From the IMG/VR virus record IMGVR_UViG_3300032134_000009, positions 1 to 37,089 of that record: a stretch of DNA of 37,089 nt; one strand, 5' to 3'. Under the pieces are notes generated by a model. It was not told where the DNA came from. It saw only the letters and a program-made list of their open reading frames with translations, and searched no databases. Shown in pieces: positions 29,184 through 37,089 of the stretch (position 1 is the stretch's first letter; every line of letters starts with the position of its first letter). A program made the position numbers and the translations under genes. This stretch comes from a virus.

Positions 29184-30211
29184 TACGAGCTACTCCCTGC
29201 ATCCCCAAATGGATTTGATTCACTAAAGTCTAGAACTGATCTGCTTTGAGATTCAAAAAGTTCGTTCTGTGATGTCTTATCTTGATCAAAATCTCCTACT
29301 ATATAGTCCTCTTGTATGAGATATTCTGCGTCACCACTATCAGCAGCCTGTTCAAGAATGATACTTTCACCAACAGAAGTGCTGTCGCTTTCACCAAGTA
29401 TATTGTCACCATCTGTTTCTTCAAGTAGCAACCCAGAAGCAACATCGTCATCAGTGCCATACTCCAACCTAATATCTTCTGTAACCGCTGAGGATTGTTC
29501 CAGAGTAAACTGATAGATAAGAGCATTTTGCGATTGTTCACTTTCAATATCATCAATACCCGAAATGCCGGTATCAATAATTTCTGAACTATAATCATAC
29601 AGACGGCATCTTAATTTGTATACTGGATTGTTATCTAATTGATAAAATGGCTCATCGTGATCCACAAAATTTATCTGAAACATCTTGTCAAGAATTGGAT
29701 GATAAATTGCATCACCTTCTTGTGGCCTATCAGAATCCGTTGCGGCAGTATCTTGTAAAATATAAAAAACATTGTCGCCACTTGCCGTGGTCAAAGTAGA
29801 TGAAGAAGATGATTGATCTATGGTTCCAGCTTCTAATTGTATTGAGCCACCAGAGCTAGTATCTGTTCCATCTTGAATTTGTATTTGCCGATCTAATTCT
29901 TGAAATCTTTCTTTATTTACAACAAAGGTTGCGTCACTTAAATTTTGCAAACCAAACTGATTCATCAATTCCTTTTCGCCAGCAAATCCACCATCTGCAT
30001 CTTCCATATACATTTCTATGGGATGCTGAGTTCTAAATTTGGAAAGAGAATCTTCGCCCAGAATCGTATCTTCAGCAACAAGAGTACGATCCATGTAATA
30101 AACATCATGGCCATATATTTGAATTGCTTCCTTTACAAGATCACTATATAAATTTCGTTCAGTTACGATTGAAGCAAAATTGCTTGTATGAAATGCTGTA
30201 TTAACTGCCAT
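29183..30211 (-). CDS. 14: Neck protein gp14
   Basis: A 342-residue protein, longer than T4 gp14 (256). Conserved parts are DLVKEAIQIYGHDVYYMDRTLVAEDTILGED, GFAGEKELMNQFGLQ, PQEGDAIYHPILDKMFQINFVDHDEPFYQL and YDYSSEIIDTGI. The extra length comes from a serine- and threonine-rich segment around residues 115-150 and a C-terminal tail with repeated short units of the form I/L-x-L-E followed by an acidic glycine turn (SIQLEAGT, GLLLEETDGDN, SIILEQAADSGD). Such repeats are common in marine phage structural proteins. It joins head and tail with gp13. Its ATG lies four bases past the gene 13 stop. Confidence 0.92.
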   Translation of the reverse strand: MAVNTAFHTSNFASIVTERNLYSDLVKEAIQIYGHDVYYMDRTLVAEDTILGEDSLSKFRTQHPIEMYMEDADGGFAGEKELMNQFGLQNLSDATFVVNKERFQELDRQIQIQDGTDTSSGGSIQLEAGTIDQSSSSSTLTTASGDNVFYILQDTAATDSDRPQEGDAIYHPILDKMFQINFVDHDEPFYQLDNNPVYKLRCRLYDYSSEIIDTGISGIDDIESEQSQNALIYQFTLEQSSAVTEDIRLEYGTDDDVASGLLLEETDGDNILGESDSTSVGESIILEQAADSGDAEYLIQEDYIVGDFDQDKTSQNELFESQSRSVLDFSESNPFGDAGSSS

Positions 30212-30215
30212 TCAT

Positions 30216-31037
30216 TTATCCAATCATGTAATTTATTGGTAGCTCAAAGGCAAGTTGAATTTGTTCCTCAAGTTTGTTTTGCTCTTCTAATGCTTGGGTG
30301 TAAATGGTTTCACCATTCATGGTAATTCCACCAAGCATAGTAACTCCACCAAATTTACTAAGGTTTGCTCCCCATTGTTTTTTGATAAGGGCGGTTGCAT
30401 ATCGTTTCAGATAAATGTCATCGTAAATATCTGTATATGTAGTGGGGTCTAGTTTTCGATAGCATTCAATAAGAAGATAATCAACATCAGCTGTTATATC
30501 ATTTGCCCAATCCATATCAATATAAAGACGATTTTGATGCTGATTAAAACGAATAGGAGTTTCACCAACAAGTATGTGTTCTAGCAAATCAATGTTGTCC
30601 ATTGTCATTTGATATTGAATAACAGATGTTGAAGAGAAATCAAACAAATCATTCAATCGCAACTGATACCGAATATCAAACATGCTGCTTCCACCGCCAG
30701 TATCAGTAAATGGAAATACTTGCACAACAGACACAACAGAGCTGGGAATTGGAATAAAGTTCTTTCCTTCCTTCCAAGTAGCAGTTATTGAATTATCAGC
30801 AGTATCAGTTGCGGTAGTTGATGCATCAGAACGGGCCCTAGTTACCTCATCAGAAGTAATAAGATGCTTGAGATACATTTTTTCAATACCATCATAGTGA
30901 TATTGAGCAAAGTATTGAAGTGCTTCATCTAAACGATCATCAGCCTGATCATCGGATATATTAATATCGATAACTCCATATCCGAGTGATCTGAGGCAAT
31001 AACTTTTTAATGTAGCTTTTGTTGTAGGGACAGCCAT
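30216..31037 (-). CDS. 13: Neck protein gp13
   Basis: A 273-residue protein (T4 gp13: 309). Family features are the start TKATLKSYCLRSLGYGVIDINISDDQADDRLDEALQYF split by short turns, the KEGKNFIPIPSSVVSVVQVF strand, the DLFDFSSTSVIQYQMTMDNIDLL segment and the end YLKRYATALIKKQWG with TMNGETIYTQALEE. It sits at the head-tail junction with gp14. AAGGA lies before the ATG, and an exact late promoter at 31058-31065 puts it at the head of the 13-14-15-16-17 late operon. Confidence 0.95.
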   Translation of the reverse strand: MAVPTTKATLKSYCLRSLGYGVIDINISDDQADDRLDEALQYFAQYHYDGIEKMYLKHLITSDEVTRARSDASTTATDTADNSITATWKEGKNFIPIPSSVVSVVQVFPFTDTGGGSSMFDIRYQLRLNDLFDFSSTSVIQYQMTMDNIDLLEHILVGETPIRFNQHQNRLYIDMDWANDITADVDYLLIECYRKLDPTTYTDIYDDIYLKRYATALIKKQWGANLSKFGGVTMLGGITMNGETIYTQALEEQNKLEEQIQLAFELPINYMIG

Positions 31038-31057
31038 ACTTATATTCCTTTTCTACA

Positions 31058-31065
31058 TATTTATA
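31058..31065 (-). promoter_or_regulatory. T4-type late promoter of the 13-17 operon
   Basis: Exact TATAAATA on the minus strand. The predicted start near 31052 gives a leader of about 15 bases with AAGGA before the ATG at 31037. Confidence 0.85.
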
Positions 31066-31082
31066 TGCACTGTATCTCCAAG

Positions 31083-31316
31083 TTAGGAACGATTACCTAC
31101 TAACTCCTTGAGAAGATTTTTAATTTCATGCATTTCAGATTTAAGATGATTTATTTCTCTTGTTGTATCTCGTATTTCATCTCTTTGTGCTTGTGCTGCA
31201 GCAGCACGTTTTCTTGCCTGTTCATAAGCACCGACATTACGATTAATAATTGCATGAGAAGTAGTATCTCTCACTAAATCTGGATGTCCTTCAACTTCTC
31301 TATATTTTCTTGTCAT
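31083..31316 (-). CDS. Small coiled-coil protein of the virion gene block
   Basis: A 77-residue protein. It starts MTRKYREVEGHPDLVRDTTS, then HAIINRNVGAYEQ, and ends in a charged coiled coil (EINHLKSEMHEIKNLLKELV). A GHPDLVRD motif followed by AIxN is one I associate with small proteins encoded among structural genes of marine T4-like phages, but no function is established. No signal peptide or membrane segment. No good ribosome binding site is visible; the gene lies 10 bases after the preceding virion gene. It may be a small virion or assembly factor. Confidence 0.7.
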   Translation of the reverse strand: MTRKYREVEGHPDLVRDTTSHAIINRNVGAYEQARKRAAAAQAQRDEIRDTTREINHLKSEMHEIKNLLKELVGNRS

Positions 31317-31326
31317 TTTATATTTT

Positions 31327-33186
31327 TTATGTTGCTAAAGCTAAAACTCTTAAATCCTTTATTCTTGGTGGTGTAGATGTATTTGTCCCTTGCATAATAA
31401 TTTTAATCTGAAAAGATATGAATTCTGTAAGAGAATCACCTATCCCGTCATCAGTTATACCAGCAGTATAAACATATTCTTGAAAATCATCTATATCAGC
31501 TGATGGTTGAATCGTAGTATCAGATGAGCCATCACTATTAAAATATCTATAACCTAAACTCTGAAAATCCACTGACTCATCAGCACCCAAAATCTTATAC
31601 ATAACTTTAATATCATTAGATGCGGGTCGATGTGCAGCAAATATTACTTTCAGACTTGTTGCTAAGCTCTCAAGGGAGACTTGTTTAGTAATATAAATTG
31701 CTGCATTTTGATCTCCCTCTGTTAATTCAGATGAAACATAATCTGTTGTAGGATATATATCAGAAGATGAATCAATATTATTCAATCTATTTGATACTGT
31801 CAATAAAGATGATCTTTCCATATCAATAACAGGAGAAATATCTGATGTTTCTGAAGTCAGTGTAAGTTGTGTTTCATATGATTTTAAAGAAGCTAATTCA
31901 TTTTCTTCATTAATTGCCGAAGTTACCATACGAGGAGCTTCAAATTTATAATTATCATTTAGTGGATATGTTACAATCGGTACAGCTGTTGTATTATTTC
32001 TGCCAGTAGTAAATGATGTTTGTGTTCCGCTTGGACTTGTAGCAGAAGTTAATGTTGCCGTTGAAGAAATTCTAGTATTTTGAAATTCCAATGCAGAAAC
32101 AATGGTCTGCATATAATCCATCAAAGCATTTTCAGTTGCAGTTACAACAGTGCCACCAAATTCAGATACAGATGCTGACCCATCAGTTACAGGAGTTGTA
32201 TCTAACAAAACTGTATAGCTATCTATTTCTGGATTTGCAATAGCAGTATGAGTTTTATTAATTTCAGTAAATGGAATTTTATGCGACTGATACAAATACA
32301 CAGTTGCACCATCAGCATGTACTGCAGCAGTTGTACTGTCTACACCTCTTGAAAGTCCTGATACCGCATTTGTGCTGATCGTAGTATATGTCATTATCTC
32401 ATCATCAATTTTAATATACCAAAGATTATTTGCCAACTTTGAATACTTACCAGAAGTATCATCAAAACTAGTTCCGCTTGTTAGTGTTAATGTAGTTCCG
32501 GCAGCAGTCATTGCGCCATTGAGTGTTGTTGATGCGCCAGATACAACGCCACCAATAGTTACATTATTACTAGTAGCATACATATGATGATCTGGATGTT
32601 TAATTTTTAGAGTTGTACTTTCATCCATAATAATAGGATCACGGCCCAAGGTGGCACTTGGCACAACATCATTAACTAAAGTTACAAGACCATCAGCATC
32701 AGTATCAAATAAAGCAGCTTTAACAGAAAATTTCATATCTTCCATTGGAGACATTGCAAATGCAGTACCATTATGAGATTTAAATAAAACTCCAACATGT
32801 GGTTGTTTCGAAACAGTTCTAGTTCCTCCTATATCAACATCTCCCATTCTTGTAATCCAAACTTTATGATGTGGAGTATTAGAAAGTACAGCAAGAGCAT
32901 ATTCAGTTTCAGTTGTAACATAAACTGGCGAAGGAAATGTAAATGTTGTTGCAGTAGCACCAGTATCCGATACATTAATATCAGCTACATTTTTAGTAAC
33001 TCTAGAATAAGGTAAAATTTTGCTGCCGGGGTATCCATTAACAACATTTCTTATTTCCACTGTTACAGGAAGAGTATCATCTTTAGCTCCAAAATAAATA
33101 TCAACAGATGTTAAAAATCTACCAACTGTAGATACTTCTGGATTTTTTTCAACTTTAAATGTTTGTGCTAATGGACTACCGGCCAT
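31327..33186 (-). CDS. Large virion protein, C-terminal-like part of a baseplate/fibre protein
   Basis: A 619-residue protein rich in T, S, V and D, with all-beta character. The start SPLAQTFKVEKNPEVSTVGRF-LTSVDIYFGAKDD, VTVEIRNVVNGYPGSKILPYSRV is a segment I recall inside very large marine T4-like structural proteins, downstream of a DUF4815-like region. The centre has beta repeats (TTLTLTSGTSF), and the end (DIKVMYKILGADESVDFQSLGYRYF, PPRIKDLRVLALAT) resembles a fibre or baseplate cap. AAAGGA precedes the ATG. It follows the large gene at 33227 and may once have been joined to it. Confidence 0.7.
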   Translation of the reverse strand: MAGSPLAQTFKVEKNPEVSTVGRFLTSVDIYFGAKDDTLPVTVEIRNVVNGYPGSKILPYSRVTKNVADINVSDTGATATTFTFPSPVYVTTETEYALAVLSNTPHHKVWITRMGDVDIGGTRTVSKQPHVGVLFKSHNGTAFAMSPMEDMKFSVKAALFDTDADGLVTLVNDVVPSATLGRDPIIMDESTTLKIKHPDHHMYATSNNVTIGGVVSGASTTLNGAMTAAGTTLTLTSGTSFDDTSGKYSKLANNLWYIKIDDEIMTYTTISTNAVSGLSRGVDSTTAAVHADGATVYLYQSHKIPFTEINKTHTAIANPEIDSYTVLLDTTPVTDGSASVSEFGGTVVTATENALMDYMQTIVSALEFQNTRISSTATLTSATSPSGTQTSFTTGRNNTTAVPIVTYPLNDNYKFEAPRMVTSAINEENELASLKSYETQLTLTSETSDISPVIDMERSSLLTVSNRLNNIDSSSDIYPTTDYVSSELTEGDQNAAIYITKQVSLESLATSLKVIFAAHRPASNDIKVMYKILGADESVDFQSLGYRYFNSDGSSDTTIQPSADIDDFQEYVYTAGITDDGIGDSLTEFISFQIKIIMQGTNTSTPPRIKDLRVLALAT

Positions 33187-33210
33187 TTTATTTCCTTTCT
33201 TACATTAGTA

Positions 33211-33230
33211 ATCATGAAAAACCTGATCAT
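33211..33230. repeat. 20-bp direct repeat, copy 1 (at the stop of the large virion gene)
   Basis: ATCATGAAAAACCTGATCAT matches 33296-33315 at 19 of 20 positions, 85 bases away. This copy spans the stop codon; the other lies inside the coding region. Confidence 0.7.
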
Positions 33231-36200
33231 GTAGCTACACGGGCTTTCTCTGCGGCAGTGTGCCACGATCTCGTATGATCATGACCGCCATCATGATCAT
33301 GAAAAACCTGACCATCCGTTGCATTCGGGTGAGGCCCCGTACCCACCGCATGCCAGCTGCCCGACGATATAACGTCACGGGTGCTATGCAGAATGGCATA
33401 CCTTCCGCCCTTGTTCGCTGGCCAGCTCTGGGTTTGCTTTGCTGCCGGCGTTACAGGTGCAGGATTACCATGTGTAACAATTGGTCCTGTTGAAGTAGCA
33501 GAACTGCTAGTAGATTGACTAACTGAAGTTTTTACAACTTCTGCAACTTTTGTTGCAATTATTGTTTCTTGCTGAGTTTCAAGCATACCAGCTGCACGAT
33601 AAATTATATCTCCAGCTGTACCATGACTTGATTCTACGTTAGTTGGGCCATCTATAGGACTAGAAGTAAGTCTAAATTTAAGTTCACCTGTAGAAAATCT
33701 GGGATTTCCAGAAATTTTAGGATCAGGTATTACAAATGTTCCTTCAATTTTTCCTGTTGCAGTTGTAACTAACTCGCTACCAGCAGTTATAGTTGTTTCA
33801 GGACTATAGTCCGAACTGGCAGGAGTAACATAATCAGAAACATCCGTTTTATTAAAAAATGGAAATATTCTTGTTTTTGGTTTAAAATTCTCACCAGTAA
33901 ATGTTATTGTATTTGACCTAGCTATTGGAATAGCCACCTTAGAAATAGATTTAAACCCTTGAGACTCCGTATCAACTCTAGGAGTAACTTGAGTATTAAC
34001 ACCTGTTCTAGTTGATTTTGTTGTTACAGTTTCAATTGTTCTTGATTGTTTTTGAGTGCCAGTAAGATTACCAGACCACGTTCCCCATTGAGTTTCAGAA
34101 TCAGTCACGCCTGACCATCCAGTTTGCCATGAGTTCCAAATTGTTCCAAGATTATTTCGTTCTTTTGCAAGCACCGCATCATAATCACCATTACGATTTA
34201 TAATGAGATCAGGAGCAATCTCTGTCTCAAACCATGTGTCAGAATCAGGAGTTATATCAATGTTACCAATCCAAGTGGCCGTGAGAAAAGGAGCAACTCT
34301 TTCTAATCTTGTAGCAAAAGAATTTTCTGTTAATGTTACTTCGGTATAAGGAAGAGTTATTAAGTTACCTGTTTTTTGATATCCAGCTGCCGTTCGAGCA
34401 GCTGTAGTTGTAGCATCTTCTATCAAAGGTATTGCTTTAGTTCTATGTTGTGGACGTAATTCTCCTAATTGAAAATCCATAGAACATTTATAATCTTTAT
34501 GAACAGTATCACCAACACGATGACCTTTAAAATTATCAACCATAAATCCAGACTTGAATCTATTCAATCCATTTGCGTCTGTTACTTCAAAACTTTCAGC
34601 AGTTCTTTCCAATAAATTTAATGCAGTATAATATTCAACATCTTCTAATCTATCTGCAAGCTTACCAATGTCTTTCATAGTATATCTTTGATGTTTTTCT
34701 CTTTTTACTAAAACATCATTTGGTTCAAAAGTATATGCCGGAATAAACATCGTTGCAATTAACATTGAATCATCAGGTATTTTTGGAACAACTGGATTTT
34801 CAGCACTAGAACCTACATATACTTTAAATATTCCTAATTGACTTAATGCTATTGCTGCTGTTTTAGGAAGATAATATTCAAAATCTGCTTGAATAAAAGA
34901 ACCTGGCTTTAGAGTATCTGCTGTAGAACCACCTGTTCCACCAAAAGTTCTACTTGCAAAATTAAAAGAATTTCCAGTTATTTCATCTACAGTAGACAAA
35001 GTTGTTGATGCACCAGCGACATCATCAACAGTGGGACGATAATCGTAACTATCAGCAAGAGGAAAAGTGCCGCTTGGAATTGGTTCATCTGGATCAATTT
35101 TTGAACCAGTATATGTTGGAATATCATCATATTCCATTTGTAAGGCAATATCATTATAAGAATCAACTGTGAATAAATCTCCAGCGCCATGTTCAAGATA
35201 ATCATAAACAACAAGAAGTTTTCCGATTGGTGCTGATGATCCTTTTTTTCTGGTAATTCTTGAAATATCATAAAAGTTATCTCGTTGACCAGTATCAAGA
35301 ACATATCTTGTGGTAATTACAAGATCGCCTTCTGATGTTGCAGAAGTTGTAGCCTTTGCACCAGAACTTTGTCCCGTAATTGTTTCACTACTAGTGAAAT
35401 AAATAGCATTTGTAGAAACATAACTCATAGGACTTGATGTACTAATAAGTCTACCTGTGGCACCAGATGATCCACCAGTAACAGTTTCTCCTCTAGTAAA
35501 TGTTCCTGTAATTGTCCCAACTGTAAGAGTAGGAGCTACAGCATCTACACTTGTATCCTGTGAGTCGAAAACACCCACCATTTTAAATGCATCTGCTCGT
35601 CCAAGAGAAATATCTCTATCTGATGGACGTGTACCATATGCATCTGTCGCACCAGTTGAAACTTTAAGTTGCTTCATAAGTCTTGTAGATTTTATTTTTT
35701 GTGTTACGGAAGTTTTAAGAATAGTTGCAGTAAGTTTTACTTTTGCCGAAGCACCAAAAATAGTATCATCAGTAATTGTAAGTGTAACTGTTCCGGCACC
35801 AGAAGCTGTATCAGCAATACTAACAAGTTGACCTTGAACGCCTGTTCCATCACCAGCAGTAAGAATTGACATAACATAATCTTTTTCTGCAAGAGCAACA
35901 AAAGTTTCATTAGAACTAGCATTAAATGCAACTACACCAGAAGAATTTGTAGTACCAATAAATTGTCTACGAACAGTATATTGCGTATCCGTTATACCAG
36001 AATTGTTAGTAGTCAAAAGTGTCTTAATAACTCTCTTTGGAAGTTTTTCTAATGCATTATTTTTAGCAGGATCAGTAAGTCTTGGAACAAAAGCTTCTTC
36101 CATAAGAGTGCCGCCGGTATTGGCATTTGCATCACCTGATTCACCCCCACCTGATAAATCACCCGCATTAGCACTATTAGCATCCGTTCCATCTAGTGTT

Positions 36201-37089
36201 AAAGAACCTAATTCTCCTGCCCTTCTTACTGGTGGTTGTAAAACAATATCAGCAGTAAAGTTTTGACCAGCTGTTTGTCCTGTATCTTCCATAAAGAAAG
36301 ATCGAGCTTGAGAAAAAGTAAAAGTTTGGTCAGCAGCATTACCAAGTTCTGATGAAACAGTAAGATCAGTATTACCCGAATTTTCTATAAGTCCACCTGT
36401 TTCAGCAGATTTTGAAGAAATAAGTTTCTCTCCACTTGTGAAAATTCCTGATTCTTTTATAAGAATTAATCTTGTTCCAGTTGTAGTTGCTTGCTCATTT
36501 ACAACATAGCCAATCGCACCAGATGAGGCACCTTCTATTCTTACTCCACCAGATGTATACCCTGCAATAAGTGTTGGGGAAGGAGTACCACTAAGAGTAA
36601 TAAAGGTAAACATCTTAATATCCCAAATATACAATTTATATTGTGTATCAGTTTGACCAACTGTACCAGAAGAATATTCTATAGCTCTTGCTCGGCATTG
36701 ACCAATTATATTATTTTTATTAGAAACTGCAGCATTAGCAGACCCTCTAGTACTATTAAAATCTGAATAGATATGCATAGTTTTGTATGCAGTATTTTCG
36801 CCAGAAATTGCTGAGATATCAGGTGTACCATACGCATTATCAATAAGAACATAATTTCCAATATTTGCTAAGGTTTGTCCAGCATTTACTGTTTCAAAAT
36901 CTCTTGCCTTGGAAACATCCTTATATGTCACAGCAATTTTTTCAACTTCATAACCTTTAATATATGCCTTGCCCAAAGATACTTCTGCAACCAAACGAGT
37001 ATTATTTACACTATTACCATCATCTGATACATCACCAGATGCGTATACACCAACTCTCTCATTTAAATTTACTTGTTCTTTCATTTGAA
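33227..37089 (-). CDS. Large virion protein, DUF4815-like baseplate/fibre (5' end beyond window)
   Basis: At least 1285 codons are present. The reading frame stays open to the window end, and the first visible Met (37084) looks internal, so the gene continues upstream. Near the start are VGVYASGDVSD and LVAEVSLGKAYIKGYEVEKI, a DUF4815-like virion domain. Long beta-rich repeats follow; then DIGKLADRLEDVEYYTALNLLE, DNFKGHRVGDTVHKDYKCSMD and YRAAGMLETQQETIIAT, as in giant baseplate or fibre proteins of marine T4-like phages. The last ~65 residues differ: SGSWHAVGTGPHP, FHDHDGGHDHTRSWHT, His-rich and encoded in DNA of about 56% GC (33241-33420), against about 37% just upstream (33481-33540). That end looks acquired or replaced. 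Confidence 0.75.
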   Translation of the reverse strand, partial: QMKEQVNLNERVGVYASGDVSDDGNSVNNTRLVAEVSLGKAYIKGYEVEKIAVTYKDVSKARDFETVNAGQTLANIGNYVLIDNAYGTPDISAISGENTAYKTMHIYSDFNSTRGSANAAVSNKNNIIGQCRARAIEYSSGTVGQTDTQYKLYIWDIKMFTFITLSGTPSPTLIAGYTSGGVRIEGASSGAIGYVVNEQATTTGTRLILIKESGIFTSGEKLISSKSAETGGLIENSGNTDLTVSSELGNAADQTFTFSQARSFFMEDTGQTAGQNFTADIVLQPPVRRAGELGSLTLDGTDANSANAGDLSGGGESGDANANTGGTLMEEAFVPRLTDPAKNNALEKLPKRVIKTLLTTNNSGITDTQYTVRRQFIGTTNSSGVVAFNASSNETFVALAEKDYVMSILTAGDGTGVQGQLVSIADTASGAGTVTLTITDDTIFGASAKVKLTATILKTSVTQKIKSTRLMKQLKVSTGATDAYGTRPSDRDISLGRADAFKMVGVFDSQDTSVDAVAPTLTVGTITGTFTRGETVTGGSSGATGRLISTSSPMSYVSTNAIYFTSSETITGQSSGAKATTSATSEGDLVITTRYVLDTGQRDNFYDISRITRKKGSSAPIGKLLVVYDYLEHGAGDLFTVDSYNDIALQMEYDDIPTYTGSKIDPDEPIPSGTFPLADSYDYRPTVDDVAGASTTLSTVDEITGNSFNFASRTFGGTGGSTADTLKPGSFIQADFEYYLPKTAAIALSQLGIFKVYVGSSAENPVVPKIPDDSMLIATMFIPAYTFEPNDVLVKREKHQRYTMKDIGKLADRLEDVEYYTALNLLERTAESFEVTDANGLNRFKSGFMVDNFKGHRVGDTVHKDYKCSMDFQLGELRPQHRTKAIPLIEDATTTAARTAAGYQKTGNLITLPYTEVTLTENSFATRLERVAPFLTATWIGNIDITPDSDTWFETEIAPDLIINRNGDYDAVLAKERNNLGTIWNSWQTGWSGVTDSETQWGTWSGNLTGTQKQSRTIETVTTKSTRTGVNTQVTPRVDTESQGFKSISKVAIPIARSNTITFTGENFKPKTRIFPFFNKTDVSDYVTPASSDYSPETTITAGSELVTTATGKIEGTFVIPDPKISGNPRFSTGELKFRLTSSPIDGPTNVESSHGTAGDIIYRAAGMLETQQETIIATKVAEVVKTSVSQSTSSSATSTGPIVTHGNPAPVTPAAKQTQSWPANKGGRYAILHSTRDVISSGSWHAVGTGPHPNATDGQVFHDHDGGHDHTRSWHTAAEKARVAT
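33296..33315. repeat. 20-bp direct repeat, copy 2 (inside the large virion gene)
   Basis: ATCATGAAAAACCTGACCAT, one base different from 33211-33230. On the minus strand it encodes the GQVFHD part of the His-rich end. Confidence 0.7.

Noticed and set aside
33211-33315. Diversity-generating retroelement template/variable repeat
   Set aside because: The repeat is only 20 bases with one non-adenine-specific mismatch, and no reverse transcriptase gene is in the window.
35457-36266. Plus-strand frames opposite the large virion gene
   Set aside because: Low-complexity V/S/A-rich products mirroring the T/S/V-rich gene; no ribosome binding site or promoter.
1-37089. tRNA genes, CRISPR arrays, insertion sequences or attachment sites
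   Set aside because: Reading the intergenic gaps on both strands, I found no cloverleaf, no regular spaced repeats, no transposase and no integrase.

Overview
This window is a 37 kb piece of a marine-type T4-like myovirus (Caudoviricetes). The evidence is the gene content and order: read on the minus strand, it carries neck genes 13-14-15, terminase 16 and 17, sheath 18, tube 19, portal 20, prohead genes 21 and 22 and capsid 23, followed by the recombination and late-transcription set uvsY-uvsW-55-47-46 and the start of the clamp gene 45. Peptide deformylase, Hsp20, a CobS/CobT-like pair and several 2-oxoglutarate/Fe(II) oxygenases are accessory genes typical of marine T4-like phages (cyanophages, pelagiphages). 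No photosynthesis gene is present, so the host cannot be named from this window. The DNA is AT-rich and almost everything is on the minus strand.

Layout in minus-strand reading order. (1) 37089-31083: two large virion (baseplate or fibre type) proteins, the first cut by the window end, and a small coiled-coil protein. (2) 31037-16571: a head-neck-tail block in T4 order, interrupted by one plus-strand HNH-like gene between 17 and 18, and followed by a gene 3-like tail completion protein (16499-15915). Late promoters of T4 type (TATAAATA) precede genes 13, 18, 22, 3, the HNH-like gene and uvsY, with a variant before 23. A strong terminator follows 23. (3) 15801-12366: uvsY, two oxygenases, uvsW and an unknown gene. 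(4) 12248-6238: an overlapping early/middle operon behind a good sigma70-type promoter: 55, 47, an unknown gene plus a DNA methyltransferase inserted between 47 and 46, then 46, a second methyltransferase and def. (5) 6103-1676: an accessory block of a 46-aa protein, the CobT-like VWA/metallopeptidase protein, the CobS-like AAA+ ATPase and Hsp20. Each of the first three has its own near-consensus early promoter of a shared sequence type. (6) 1534-1: an oxygenase, a DUF3310-like protein, a small coiled-coil protein and the clamp gene.

How the genes work together: gp55 (late sigma) and gp45 (clamp) drive late transcription, and gp46/47, UvsY and UvsW carry recombination-dependent replication and repair. 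gp16/17/20 package DNA into a prohead built by 20-23, and 13/14/15/18/19/3 build the neck and tail. The most unusual points are: three start codons placed exactly at the predicted transcription start (leaderless mRNAs); a perfect-hexamer sigma70 promoter pointing antisense at 12323-12350; a 21-bp repeat paired with a shared early promoter type; a candidate restriction-modification-like pair inside 46/47; and a large virion protein that looks split, with a GC-rich His-rich end.
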